A stretch of DNA of 7,358 nucleotides from an uncultured Eubacteriales bacterium (GTDB taxonomy: Bacteria > Bacillota > Clostridia > UBA1381): the NCBI GenBank assembly GCA_900556575.1, contig USPO01000071.1, positions 1-7,358 on the forward strand, in the 5' to 3' direction. Every line of letters begins with the position of its first letter. Position 1 is the stretch's first letter. The position numbers were made by a program, and so were the translations under genes. Of this stretch, positions 1-5,365 are shown piece by piece. Under the pieces are notes generated by a model. That model was given only the letters and a program-made list of their open reading frames with translations. It was not told the origin of the DNA and made no database searches.

Positions 1-109
1 AACCGCCAAGACGTTCAATAATGTATGAATGTGCCTGTGGAACTATTTTGATATTTGCTACAATAATCACCAATATAATTATTAATAAAAGTATAATTGC
101 TAATGGCAT
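1..109 (-). CDS. SPFH/band 7 domain membrane protein, N-terminal fragment
   Basis: Only the first 36 codons are in the window; the rest lies beyond base 1. The protein begins MPLAIILLLIIILVIIVANI, a single N-terminal membrane anchor, followed by IKIVPQAHSYIIERLGG. The sequence V-P-Q-(A/G)-x(3)-(I/V)-x-E-R-L-G is the hallmark entry into the SPFH (stomatin/prohibitin/flotillin/HflK) domain of the QmcA/stomatin-like group. Such proteins oligomerise on the inner membrane face and organise microdomains, usually paired with an NfeD protein, and nfeD lies directly upstream here. The start at base 109 is fixed by an AAAGGATG ribosome binding site that lies inside the last codons of nfeD; only one base separates the nfeD stop from this ATG, so translation is probably coupled. 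Family membership is quite sure; the exact subfamily cannot be judged from 36 residues. Confidence 0.8.
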   Translation of the reverse strand, partial: MPLAIILLLIIILVIIVANIKIVPQAHSYIIERLGG

Positions 110-110
110 T

Positions 111-577
111 TTAATCATCCTTTCTCTTTACAATAAGTTTTACACCCTCAATTTTTTCGATAACAGCCGTTTCGCCTTTGAGTACATGAGAGTTGTCTAT
201 ACTTCTTACAGTCCAGACTTTTCCGTCAACTTTGCCCTCTCCCAAGCCTCTGATATTATCGACATCGCTTGTTATCAAAACTTCTTTACCAACCAAACTT
301 TGAGCATTTGTTTCAACATTTCTCGTAGTTTCGATGGAAAGAAAGTCATCGAATGCCAAGTTTCCGATGGAATCAGCAACGGTCTTAAACACAGTATACA
401 AAGAATTGATCCCACGATAAACACAGCCATTTGAACATAGAAATTCGTACCCAAAAATGCCGCAATCATTCCGCCTAACGCACCGATTGCAAACCAAATG
501 CTGACAAGCTGATAAGTAACTGCCTCAAGAATAATAAACGCTATTATTCCCAAAATCCATATTACAGCCTGTTCCAT
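111..577 (-). pseudogene. nfeD: NfeD family membrane protein, frameshifted by a 32-base insertion
   Basis: The N-terminal part (start 577, GGGAGG site upstream) reads MEQAVIWILGIIAFIILEAV and on to SILCILCLRPLL: membrane helices typical of short NfeD proteins, ending in the conserved L-R-P. The C-terminal OB-fold (ETNAQSLVGKE, VDGKVWTVRS, EGVKLIVKRKDD, stop at 111-113) is in a different frame. As written, the first frame runs on for 32 unrelated residues and ends at base 275. The switch lies around 327-372, where AGTTTCGATGGAA (327-339) and AGTTTCCGATGGAA (359-372) repeat. Removing 32 bases between the matching parts restores one continuous 144-residue frame, the usual length of this class, and normal spacing between LRPLL and the OB-fold. 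NfeD proteins partner SPFH proteins in membrane microdomains; the SPFH gene follows at once. The truncated product would keep the membrane helices but lose the OB-fold. An assembly artefact or a tolerated C-terminal loss are the alternatives. Confidence 0.8.
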
Positions 578-599
578 AACTATAACCTCCCTCTATTGC

Positions 600-628
600 A
601 TTATATATTAAAAGTTATAAACTTACAA
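600..628 (-). promoter_or_regulatory. Sigma-A-type promoter for nfeD-SPFH
   Basis: On the minus strand, TTGTAA (bases 628-623, four of six matches to TTGACA) is followed after exactly 17 bases by a perfect TATAAT (605-600). Transcription would begin near base 593, and the GGGAGG ribosome binding site and ATG at 577 follow. This is the best vegetative promoter in the window. Confidence 0.65.
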
Positions 629-704
629 TAGTTTTTTAAAAATATTTTTCACATATGTTTTTCTTTTACATATTATATATTAAAAGATTACAGAGGTGGG
701 ATAT

Positions 705-869
705 ATGCTTAATTGTTGTATGAGAGGTTGTTCAAAGGCAGTTGGGCTGGCGGCTTTGTCATTTTGTGCAGGTGTGATAGCGGGAGCATTTCTTCCTATG
801 GCTATTATTGCGGTAATCGAAATGATTTTTCTTCTGCTTTTTGGGTATTTGTGTTTGTTTAAATGGTAG
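705..869 (+). CDS. 54-residue membrane protein upstream of spoVM
   Basis: I do not recognise this protein. It starts MLNCCMRGCSKAVGLAALSF, continues through a Gly/Ala-rich hydrophobic segment (CAGVIAGAFLP, residues about 21-31) and a second hydrophobic stretch (MAIIAVIEMIFLLLFGYLCL, residues 32-51), and ends FKW. It is therefore probably a small membrane protein with one long or two short helices and a cysteine-rich, basic N-terminus (Cys 4, 5, 9). The ATG is supported by a strong AGAGGTGG ribosome binding site ending five bases upstream. The stop is 16 bases before the spoVM start, with the spoVM ribosome binding site in between, so the two are almost certainly co-transcribed. A role in sporulation is inferred only from that linkage. 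Minus-strand open frames over this region lack a family match and a good ribosome binding site. Confidence 0.7.
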   Translation: MLNCCMRGCSKAVGLAALSFCAGVIAGAFLPMAIIAVIEMIFLLLFGYLCLFKW

Positions 870-885
870 AAAGGAGTAGGTAAAA

Positions 886-954
886 ATGAAAATCGTTGTC
901 GTAAAAATGCCAAAATGTCTTAGAGGTATCGTTAAAACAATTTTTAAAATGTAG
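886..954 (+). CDS. spoVM: Stage V sporulation protein M (SpoVM)
   Basis: This gene encodes only 22 residues, beginning MKIVVVKMPK and ending TIFKM. It aligns without gaps to the Bacillus subtilis SpoVM peptide (26 residues, beginning MKFYTIKLPKFLGGIVRAML): M1, K2, K7, P9, K10, L12, G14, I15, V16 and a basic residue at 17 are shared. Known of the family: SpoVM is an amphipathic helix that sits on the convex outer forespore membrane, recognises its curvature and anchors SpoIVA to start coat assembly; Pro9 is important for localisation and is present here. The start has a clear AAGGAG site eight bases upstream. The gene follows the 54-residue membrane protein and is closed by a hairpin terminator six bases after its stop. 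The C-terminus is a few residues shorter than in Bacillus. It is short enough to be missed by standard gene callers. Confidence 0.85.
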   Translation: MKIVVVKMPKCLRGIVKTIFKM

Positions 955-959
955 TACAT

Positions 960-995
960 AGAAAAAGGAAAGTACCTTAATACTTTCCTTTTTCT
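960..995. terminator. Bidirectional intrinsic terminator between spoVM and the convergent operon
   Basis: A perfect 15-base inverted repeat, AGAAAAAGGAAAGTA (960-974) and TACTTTCCTTTTTCT (981-995), is separated by the six-base loop CCTTAA. The A5 and T5 runs lie within the arms, so either strand would give a stem ending in a U-rich arm. It lies six bases after the spoVM stop on the plus strand and 53 bases after the lipoprotein stop on the minus strand, so it can serve both converging units. Confidence 0.85.
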
Positions 996-1048
996 GTATT
1001 ATAAATTATATACTGTATCATAATCCGCCATATTGTCAAGTTTGTTTG

Positions 1049-1585
1049 CTATTTCCGGACGCGAGTCGGTTCTATTGTCGGAGCAACTGCTGTATTCTTT
1101 GTGATTGTAACTGTTTGAGTTTCCTGCGTCCAGTCTACATTAAATTTAAAACTTTCCGCAATGAACCTTATCGGAAGCATTGTGCGGTCATTCATAATCA
1201 CAGGAGCAACATCAAGCGTCTGTGTTTCACCGTTCAACTCTGCATTCGTACTGTCAATTACAAGCTTAATCTCATCTGAATCATAGTTTAGTGTCACTGT
1301 TTTAGTGTCACCATTCCATGAAACCGAACCGCCCATTTCTTCAACAACGGCACGAATCGGCAGCAGTGTTCTTCCGTCTACTATAACAGGTGTACTTCCC
1401 TCATCATCAATCGGCTTTTCTACACCGTTTACAGTCATAACAGGATTGCCTATCTGCATTGTAAGCACAAAATCACTGTCATTCTTAGAAATATTTTCTT
1501 CTGGTGTATTTTCTGCCGCCGAACAGCCTGTCACTAAAGACATAACCATTACCAAAGAAATTAAAATCGATAGTATTCTTTTCAT
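1049..1585 (-). CDS. Lipoprotein with copper amine oxidase N-terminal-like (stalk) domain
   Basis: A 178-residue exported lipoprotein. A basic N-terminus (MKR) and hydrophobic core lead to a lipobox V-T-G-C with the lipidated cysteine at residue 21, so it should be anchored to the outer face of the cytoplasmic membrane. After an acidic linker come two related segments: VDGRTLLPIRAVVEEMGG then VSWNGDTKTVTL, and NDRTMLPIRFIAESFKF then VDWTQETQTVTI. This is the Cu_amine_oxidN1/stalk pattern common in Clostridia, which does not imply amine oxidase activity; the enzyme's catalytic domain is absent. Its role is unknown, perhaps surface attachment or ligand binding. The start is base 1585 and not an upstream ATG at 1609, because the AAGGAGGAG ribosome binding site lies between them. 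It is the last gene of the operon, 16 bases after the preceding stop. Confidence 0.85.
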   Translation of the reverse strand: MKRILSILISLVMVMSLVTGCSAAENTPEENISKNDSDFVLTMQIGNPVMTVNGVEKPIDDEGSTPVIVDGRTLLPIRAVVEEMGGSVSWNGDTKTVTLNYDSDEIKLVIDSTNAELNGETQTLDVAPVIMNDRTMLPIRFIAESFKFNVDWTQETQTVTITKNTAVAPTIEPTRVRK

Positions 1586-1601
1586 AGCTATAAACTCCTC
1601 C

Positions 1602-2141
1602 TTATACATTTAGTCCCATAATATATGCCTGTTCAAAGGCAGGTGTATTTTTTACGGTACCTGCTTCATAAACACCTGTTCCGTAAATTATGCCCTTTTC
1701 CTTTGAACCGCTGAGACAGACTGCAAGACCTCTCATACATTCTATGGTACACTCCGCAACTGCCTTTCCGTCTTCCGCAGCTGTCACTATATAATAAAAT
1801 TCCTTATTTTTTATATCACGCCACTTTGAAACCGTGCGGTCAATAACTGTTTTCAGCTGTGCATCTATTGAATAGAAATATACCGGACTTGCAAGAACTA
1901 TTACATCTGCCGCAAGCATTTTATCAATAATCTCTTCCATATCATCTTTTATAGCACAGCCCTTTCCCGTATCACGGCAATAATAACACGCTATGCAATA
2001 GCCGATTTTTTTACTTCTTATAAATATTTTTTCGGCATCATTTCCATTCTCGATTGCTCCGCGCATAAACTCATCGCACAGTAAATCGGAATTTCCGCCT
2101 CTTCTCGGACTTCCCGATAAGATTAATACTTTCTTTCCCAT
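1602..2141 (-). CDS. Flavodoxin-like NAD(P)H-dependent oxidoreductase with iron-sulfur cysteine motif
   Basis: A 179-residue cytoplasmic flavoprotein of the NADPH-dependent FMN reductase / iron-sulfur flavoprotein superfamily. The first beta-strand and phosphate loop, KVLILSGSPRRGGNS (residues 4-18), bind the FMN phosphate. Cys49-x2-Cys52-x2-Cys55-x6-Cys62 matches the compact four-cysteine motif that binds a 4Fe-4S cluster in Isf-type flavoproteins. ASPVYFYSIDAQLKTVIDRT (from about residue 84) is the conserved second flavin-contact and dimer segment. Such proteins pass electrons from ferredoxin or NAD(P)H to an unknown acceptor such as a quinone or nitro compound; the acceptor cannot be read here. 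The start has a GGAGAG site and lies 15 bases after the upstream paralogue's stop. It is shorter than that paralogue, lacking most of the C-terminal extension, but has a natural stop. Confidence 0.85.
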   Translation of the reverse strand: MGKKVLILSGSPRRGGNSDLLCDEFMRGAIENGNDAEKIFIRSKKIGYCIACYYCRDTGKGCAIKDDMEEIIDKMLAADVIVLASPVYFYSIDAQLKTVIDRTVSKWRDIKNKEFYYIVTAAEDGKAVAECTIECMRGLAVCLSGSKEKGIIYGTGVYEAGTVKNTPAFEQAYIMGLNV

Positions 2142-2156
2142 TTTTTACTCTCCATT

Positions 2157-2792
2157 TCATCTTACAAAGTTAGTGAATTTCGGAGTTTCACGTTCAGGCA
2201 ACTCAATACCGTTCTCAAATCCGGCTTTAATACATTTTAGCATAAAAGCCATATTTCTTCCAAGAACTCGCATAGTATATAAGCCTTCTTCATCTTCATG
2301 AACCTCATCCGCATTTGTACCATGAACCATATTCCAATACCTCGATGAAACAACCGGCATTTCCTGTATTGTAAAATATTTATTCATTTGGTCAAACGTT
2401 GCCGTTGTTCCTGCGCGGCGTGCTGATACAACGCACGCCGCAGGCTTCATATAAAATGTTTTATTACCGTTTCCGCAAAAATCCGAATAGAACAGTCTAT
2501 CCATAAATGCAGTCATTGCCGCACTCATTCCGGCATAATGTACCGGTGAACCGAATATAAATCCGTCACAGTCCTTTGCAATACTGCGAAATTCATTCAC
2601 AGTATCGTTGAATACACACTTACCAAGCTTAACACAAGCTTTGCAGGCAATACATCCCGACAAAGGCTTAGTCCCTATCCAGAATATCTCCGTTTCTATC
2701 CCTTCATCATTCAAAGCTTTGGCTGCTTCGCAAAGTGCCGTATATGTACATCCATTCTTGTGAGGACTTCCGTTTACAAGTGCTACCTTCAT
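2157..2792 (-). CDS. Iron-sulfur flavoprotein / NADPH-dependent FMN reductase family protein
   Basis: A 211-residue cytoplasmic flavodoxin-fold protein. It begins MKVALVNGSPHKNGCTYTAL, the FMN phosphate-binding loop (G-S-P-x-K-x-G). Cys47-x2-Cys50-x2-Cys53-x5-Cys59 has the spacing of the compact 4Fe-4S site in Methanosarcina Isf. GSPVHYAGMSAAMTAFMDRL (from about residue 81) is the conserved flavin/dimer segment, and RRAGTT near residue 125 is a motif often seen in this subgroup. The C-terminal part has YWNMVHG and MRVLGRNMAFMLKCI, both common in long Isf-like reductases. The role is probably electron transfer or reduction of a small electrophile; the substrate is unknown. It is a paralogue of the next gene, so the operon carries two reductases. 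The start at 2792 has an AAGGAG site overlapping the stop of the broken hydrolase gene. Confidence 0.87.
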   Translation of the reverse strand: MKVALVNGSPHKNGCTYTALCEAAKALNDEGIETEIFWIGTKPLSGCIACKACVKLGKCVFNDTVNEFRSIAKDCDGFIFGSPVHYAGMSAAMTAFMDRLFYSDFCGNGNKTFYMKPAACVVSARRAGTTATFDQMNKYFTIQEMPVVSSRYWNMVHGTNADEVHEDEEGLYTMRVLGRNMAFMLKCIKAGFENGIELPERETPKFTNFVR

Positions 2793-2804
2793 ATTAACCG
2801 CTCC

Positions 2805-4038
2805 TTACTTTACATTTTCAGCAATCCAGTTTTCAACGTGCTGTGCAATTTCCTCGCTGTTCTCCTCCTGGAACATAAAATGTGAGTTACCTGTTATACC
2901 TATATCAGGAAGATTTACAACAGTACAGTTTCCTCCGTCTTTATTATAGCTGTCGGCAAATGCAACTGCAGCATCACGAACATTCTTCCAGAATGATGTC
3001 GACTGAATATCTTCCGGACCGTTATCTATATAATCACCAAAATAAATTACCATCGGTATCTTTGCATCAAGGAACTTTTTATACTGTTCGGAACCAATCT
3101 CCGGTGTGCCGCCCGGCTCTATTGCAACTATTGCAGCTACATTTTAGGTATTAACATCCCAGCCGACTCTGCCGCCCTGTGAATGAGTAACATATATACT
3201 CTTCTTTCCTGTCCTTTCCTTGACATCCTTCATAACCTCATCCATAGCCGCAACATTTACTGCCATATCAAATTCCTGTGTTAGGTGTCATCTGACGGAA
3301 GAACTGATTTTGCGCTTCTTCTCCCTCCGGGAACTGCGAACCCTCATATCTCTCCGGTGCAGTACGTCCGATACGGAAATGTGTATACCATGCCTGGTCA
3401 CCCGGCATATAATCCTTAGACTCTTCCGACCATGTATCAATACTGTCATTTGTCATTGAAGCTGTCGAGCCTGCCTCACCTCTGCGCGGCTGGTCTACCA
3501 AGAATACTCCATGTCCCTTTCTGAGGAATGATGTTGACCAGCCCTCACGTCCGTCCGGAGTTGTCATCCAGCCCATTCTTGACTGACCATATCCATGCAA
3601 AAATACCATAGGCAATCCTGTTTCATTCTCAGGTATCTGATACAGAACATTAGCATGGTCTACATGAGCTGTATTACCGGCACGAGTCGAATCGAGCCAG
3701 TTTGTAGTTGAATTAAATTCTCCCTCGACCGGTGTTGTGACTGTACCTCCGGATGAGAAGATACCTTCTTCCTTTAAGCTCAATCCCTTTTCCTTTGAAG
3801 TCAGCAAAATTGTATCATCCTTAAAATCAACATCAAAACCGCCAACCGCATCGGAAATGTCTCTAAGCTTGAAATATGTATAATCATCTACGTTATATCC
3901 CTCAATATCAATATCCTTACCGTCAAGCTTAACAGGATATGCATTAGGTGTAGTGACCATATTTGCAGCCAACACTCCCGCAACCGAAAATAAAACTGCT
4001 CCCGAAACAAAGCCTGTAATAAAATTCTTTTTCATCAT
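2805..4038 (-). pseudogene. Exported stalk-domain alpha/beta-hydrolase (esterase), broken by frameshift and stop
   Basis: The intact gene would encode about 411 residues. From MMKKNFITGFVSG (AAGGAGG site; the second ATG at 4035 is also possible) there is a signal peptide cleaved near GVLA-A (residue 24), a stalk segment (PVKLDGKDIDIEGYN, DYTYFKLRDISDAVGGF, residues about 35-80), then an alpha/beta-hydrolase domain. HGYGQS (148-153) is the oxyanion-loop motif. Translation stops at TGA 3268-3270 after FRQMTPNTGI. Continuing from base 3275 one frame over gives EFDMAVNVAAMDEVMKDV, the nucleophile elbow VTHSQGG (Ser codon 3180-3182), VAAIVAIEPGG, and the likely catalytic His in GNSHFMF, ending ENVK at 2805. 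Restoring two bases, for example GGAGAA for GGAA, repairs the frame. A second lesion, TAA at 3144-3146 after WDVNT, remains. The upstream fragment alone lacks the catalytic serine, so it should be inactive. Two independent lesions favour real decay over a single sequencing error. Confidence 0.85.
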
Positions 4039-4046
4039 TTTCCTCC

Positions 4047-5216
4047 TTAATAACACTCGTTTAAAATATCCAATATCTTTTCCTTGCTCATATCTCCATA
4101 ACTTCCTAATGAAACGTTGCATGATTTTGCAACAGCCGGAAGTATATTCTTATCATTAATGCCAAGCTCTCTAAGTGATGTCGGCAAGCCGATTTTTTTA
4201 ATGAACTCTTCAAGCTTATTTATTCCGCTTAATGCAATTTCTTCCGGTGTTTTTCCTTCGGATGGAATATTCCATACATTCTCAGCAAAACTAATAAACT
4301 TCGTTAAACCATACTTGTAAATATATCTGTAATATGTCGGATGTATTGCTGCCAAACCGCAGCCGTGATTGCAGTCCGTATACGCTCCGAGCTGATGCTC
4401 TATCTGATGCGCCTGAAAATCACATCTCTTTCCAAGCTTTATAATTCTGTTTTCCGCCATTGTAGCATCCCACATTAAATTACTCCTTGCAATATAATCA
4501 TTTGGATTTTCTATTGCAATCGGAAGATTTTTTATAACACTCTTCATTAAAGCCTCTGAAATATAATCAGATACATTATCATCATCGGTTTCACTGAAAT
4601 ATGTTTCCATTATATGAGATAATATATCAAAACCTCCTGATGCTGTTTGCAGCTTAGGAACGCTCATTGTATATCGAGGGTCCATGAGTGCAAATTTTGG
4701 ATTGCATTTCGGATAATCACGTCCTGTCTTGATTTTCTTATCTTCATTTGTAATAACCGCACCGCCGTTACATTCACTTCCTGTTCCGGCGACAGTTACG
4801 ATTACTCCGAGCGGAACCGGCTCAAAATAGATTATACCGTTCTTCTCCCAGTAATCCTCCCATATATCACCGTCATATGCCGCAGCCAAGGATACTGCCT
4901 TACAGCAGTCCATAACCGAACCTCCTCCAACGGCAAGAATAACATCAACGTTATTTGATTTTGCAAGCTCTGCACCTTCCAAAACCTTTTTATAGGTTGG
5001 ATTAGGCATAATTCCGGAAAACTCAATAACGTTCTTTCCCGCAGCCGTCAAAATCTCCGTTACCTCATCATAAATACCGTTTTCCTTAATTGACTTTCCG
5101 CCGTAAGCAAGCATTACATTGTTTCCGTAAGACTCTAAATTATCGGCAAGAAATTCCTTAACAGAACCTTTTCCAAAGTATACCTTTGTACTGTTCTCAA
5201 AAATAAAGTTATTCAT
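4047..5216 (-). CDS. Iron-containing alcohol dehydrogenase, butanol dehydrogenase-like
   Basis: A 389-residue group III (iron-dependent) alcohol dehydrogenase, the normal family length, interconverting aldehydes or ketones and alcohols with NAD(P)H in the cytoplasm. The N-terminal half has NSTKVYFGKGS, the nucleotide-binding GGGSVMDCCKA (from residue 97), and TVAGTGSE (about 141-148). The metal ligands fit the family: D197 and H201 in GFDILSHIMETYF, H270 in AHQIEHQLGAYTD, and H284 in NHGCGLAAIHP, with the usual 14-residue spacing between the last two. Overall it resembles the YugJ/BdhA branch. It is the first gene of the minus-strand operon. The start at 5216 is set by AAGGAGGAAAACA just upstream; an in-frame ATG at 5234 lies before that site and is rejected. 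The stop is 8 bases ahead of the hydrolase start. Substrate and NADH/NADPH preference cannot be decided. Confidence 0.92.
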   Translation of the reverse strand: MNNFIFENSTKVYFGKGSVKEFLADNLESYGNNVMLAYGGKSIKENGIYDEVTEILTAAGKNVIEFSGIMPNPTYKKVLEGAELAKSNNVDVILAVGGGSVMDCCKAVSLAAAYDGDIWEDYWEKNGIIYFEPVPLGVIVTVAGTGSECNGGAVITNEDKKIKTGRDYPKCNPKFALMDPRYTMSVPKLQTASGGFDILSHIMETYFSETDDDNVSDYISEALMKSVIKNLPIAIENPNDYIARSNLMWDATMAENRIIKLGKRCDFQAHQIEHQLGAYTDCNHGCGLAAIHPTYYRYIYKYGLTKFISFAENVWNIPSEGKTPEEIALSGINKLEEFIKKIGLPTSLRELGINDKNILPAVAKSCNVSLGSYGDMSKEKILDILNECY

Positions 5217-5253
5217 TGTTTTCCTCCTTATCATTATCTCTTTTATTACCTAT

Positions 5254-5262
5254 ATTGTAACA
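5254..5262 (-). promoter_or_regulatory. Extended -10 promoter of the alcohol dehydrogenase operon
   Basis: On the minus strand TGTTACAAT (5262-5254) combines the extended -10 TG dinucleotide with TACAAT, one mismatch from TATAAT. No good -35 hexamer is found 16-18 bases upstream, as expected for an extended -10 or activator-dependent promoter. Transcription would start near base 5247, about 30 bases before the ATG at 5216. Confidence 0.5.
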
Positions 5263-5273
5263 TATATTTTATT

Positions 5274-5292
5274 AAAACGGAAGTACCGTTTT
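5274..5292. promoter_or_regulatory. Inverted repeat over the -35 position of the operon promoter (possible operator)
   Basis: AAAACGG (5274-5280) and CCGTTTT (5286-5292) form a perfect seven-base dyad with a five-base centre, AAGTA on the plus strand. It covers the expected -35 of the promoter at 5254-5262 and lies between the lysR terminator and the operon. It could be a regulator site, though it is not a standard LysR T-N11-A box. A weak second terminator for lysR is an alternative reading, since the minus-strand hairpin ends in four Ts. Confidence 0.4.
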
Positions 5293-5324
5293 GTTTATTA
5301 GTTATAAGTAAAAGGTTTACACTG

Positions 5325-5358
5325 AAAAACGCTCATCCGGGTATATCCCGAACGAGCG
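5325..5358 (-). terminator. Rho-independent terminator of the lysR gene
   Basis: Read on the minus strand, CGCTCGTTCGGG (5358-5347), loop ATATA, and CCCGGATGAGCG (5341-5330) form a 12-pair GC-rich stem with two G-U pairs, followed directly by five Ts (5329-5325). It begins eight bases after the lysR stop, so lysR is a separate transcription unit from the operon. Confidence 0.92.
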
Positions 5359-5365
5359 CTTATAT

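Noticed and set aside
300..400. Programmed -1 ribosomal frameshift in nfeD
   Set aside because: No canonical X-XXY-YYZ slippery heptamer lies at the junction, and a frameshifted product would carry about ten extra residues compared with the family; the 32-base insertion explains both frame and length.
21..434. Plus-strand open frame of 137 codons
   Set aside because: It is antisense to nfeD and the SPFH start, both of which match known families on the minus strand with good ribosome binding sites; the plus-strand protein shows no domain-like pattern.
601..686. Direct repeat TTATATATTAAAAG at 601-614 and 673-686
   Set aside because: An exact 14-base match, but made only of A and T apart from one G and lying in promoter-like DNA; chance or shared promoter composition explains it. 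The first copy includes the nfeD -10.
680..959. Two minus-strand open frames of 77 and 66 codons
   Set aside because: They overlap the 54-residue gene and spoVM on the opposite strand; the latter has a clear family match and both have strong ribosome binding sites.
1586..1609. Upstream ATG for the lipoprotein giving eight extra residues
   Set aside because: Those codons contain the AAGGAGGAG ribosome binding site itself, and the signal peptide starts naturally at MKR at base 1585.
3144..3146. Programmed stop-codon readthrough or recoding in the hydrolase
   Set aside because: The stop is TAA rather than TGA, I see no adjacent recoding structure, and a separate frameshift upstream already prevents translation of this part.
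4039..4122. Extension of the hydrolase start to base 4122
   Set aside because: The extension lies inside the alcohol dehydrogenase gene and precedes the ribosome binding site for the MMKK start, where the signal peptide begins.
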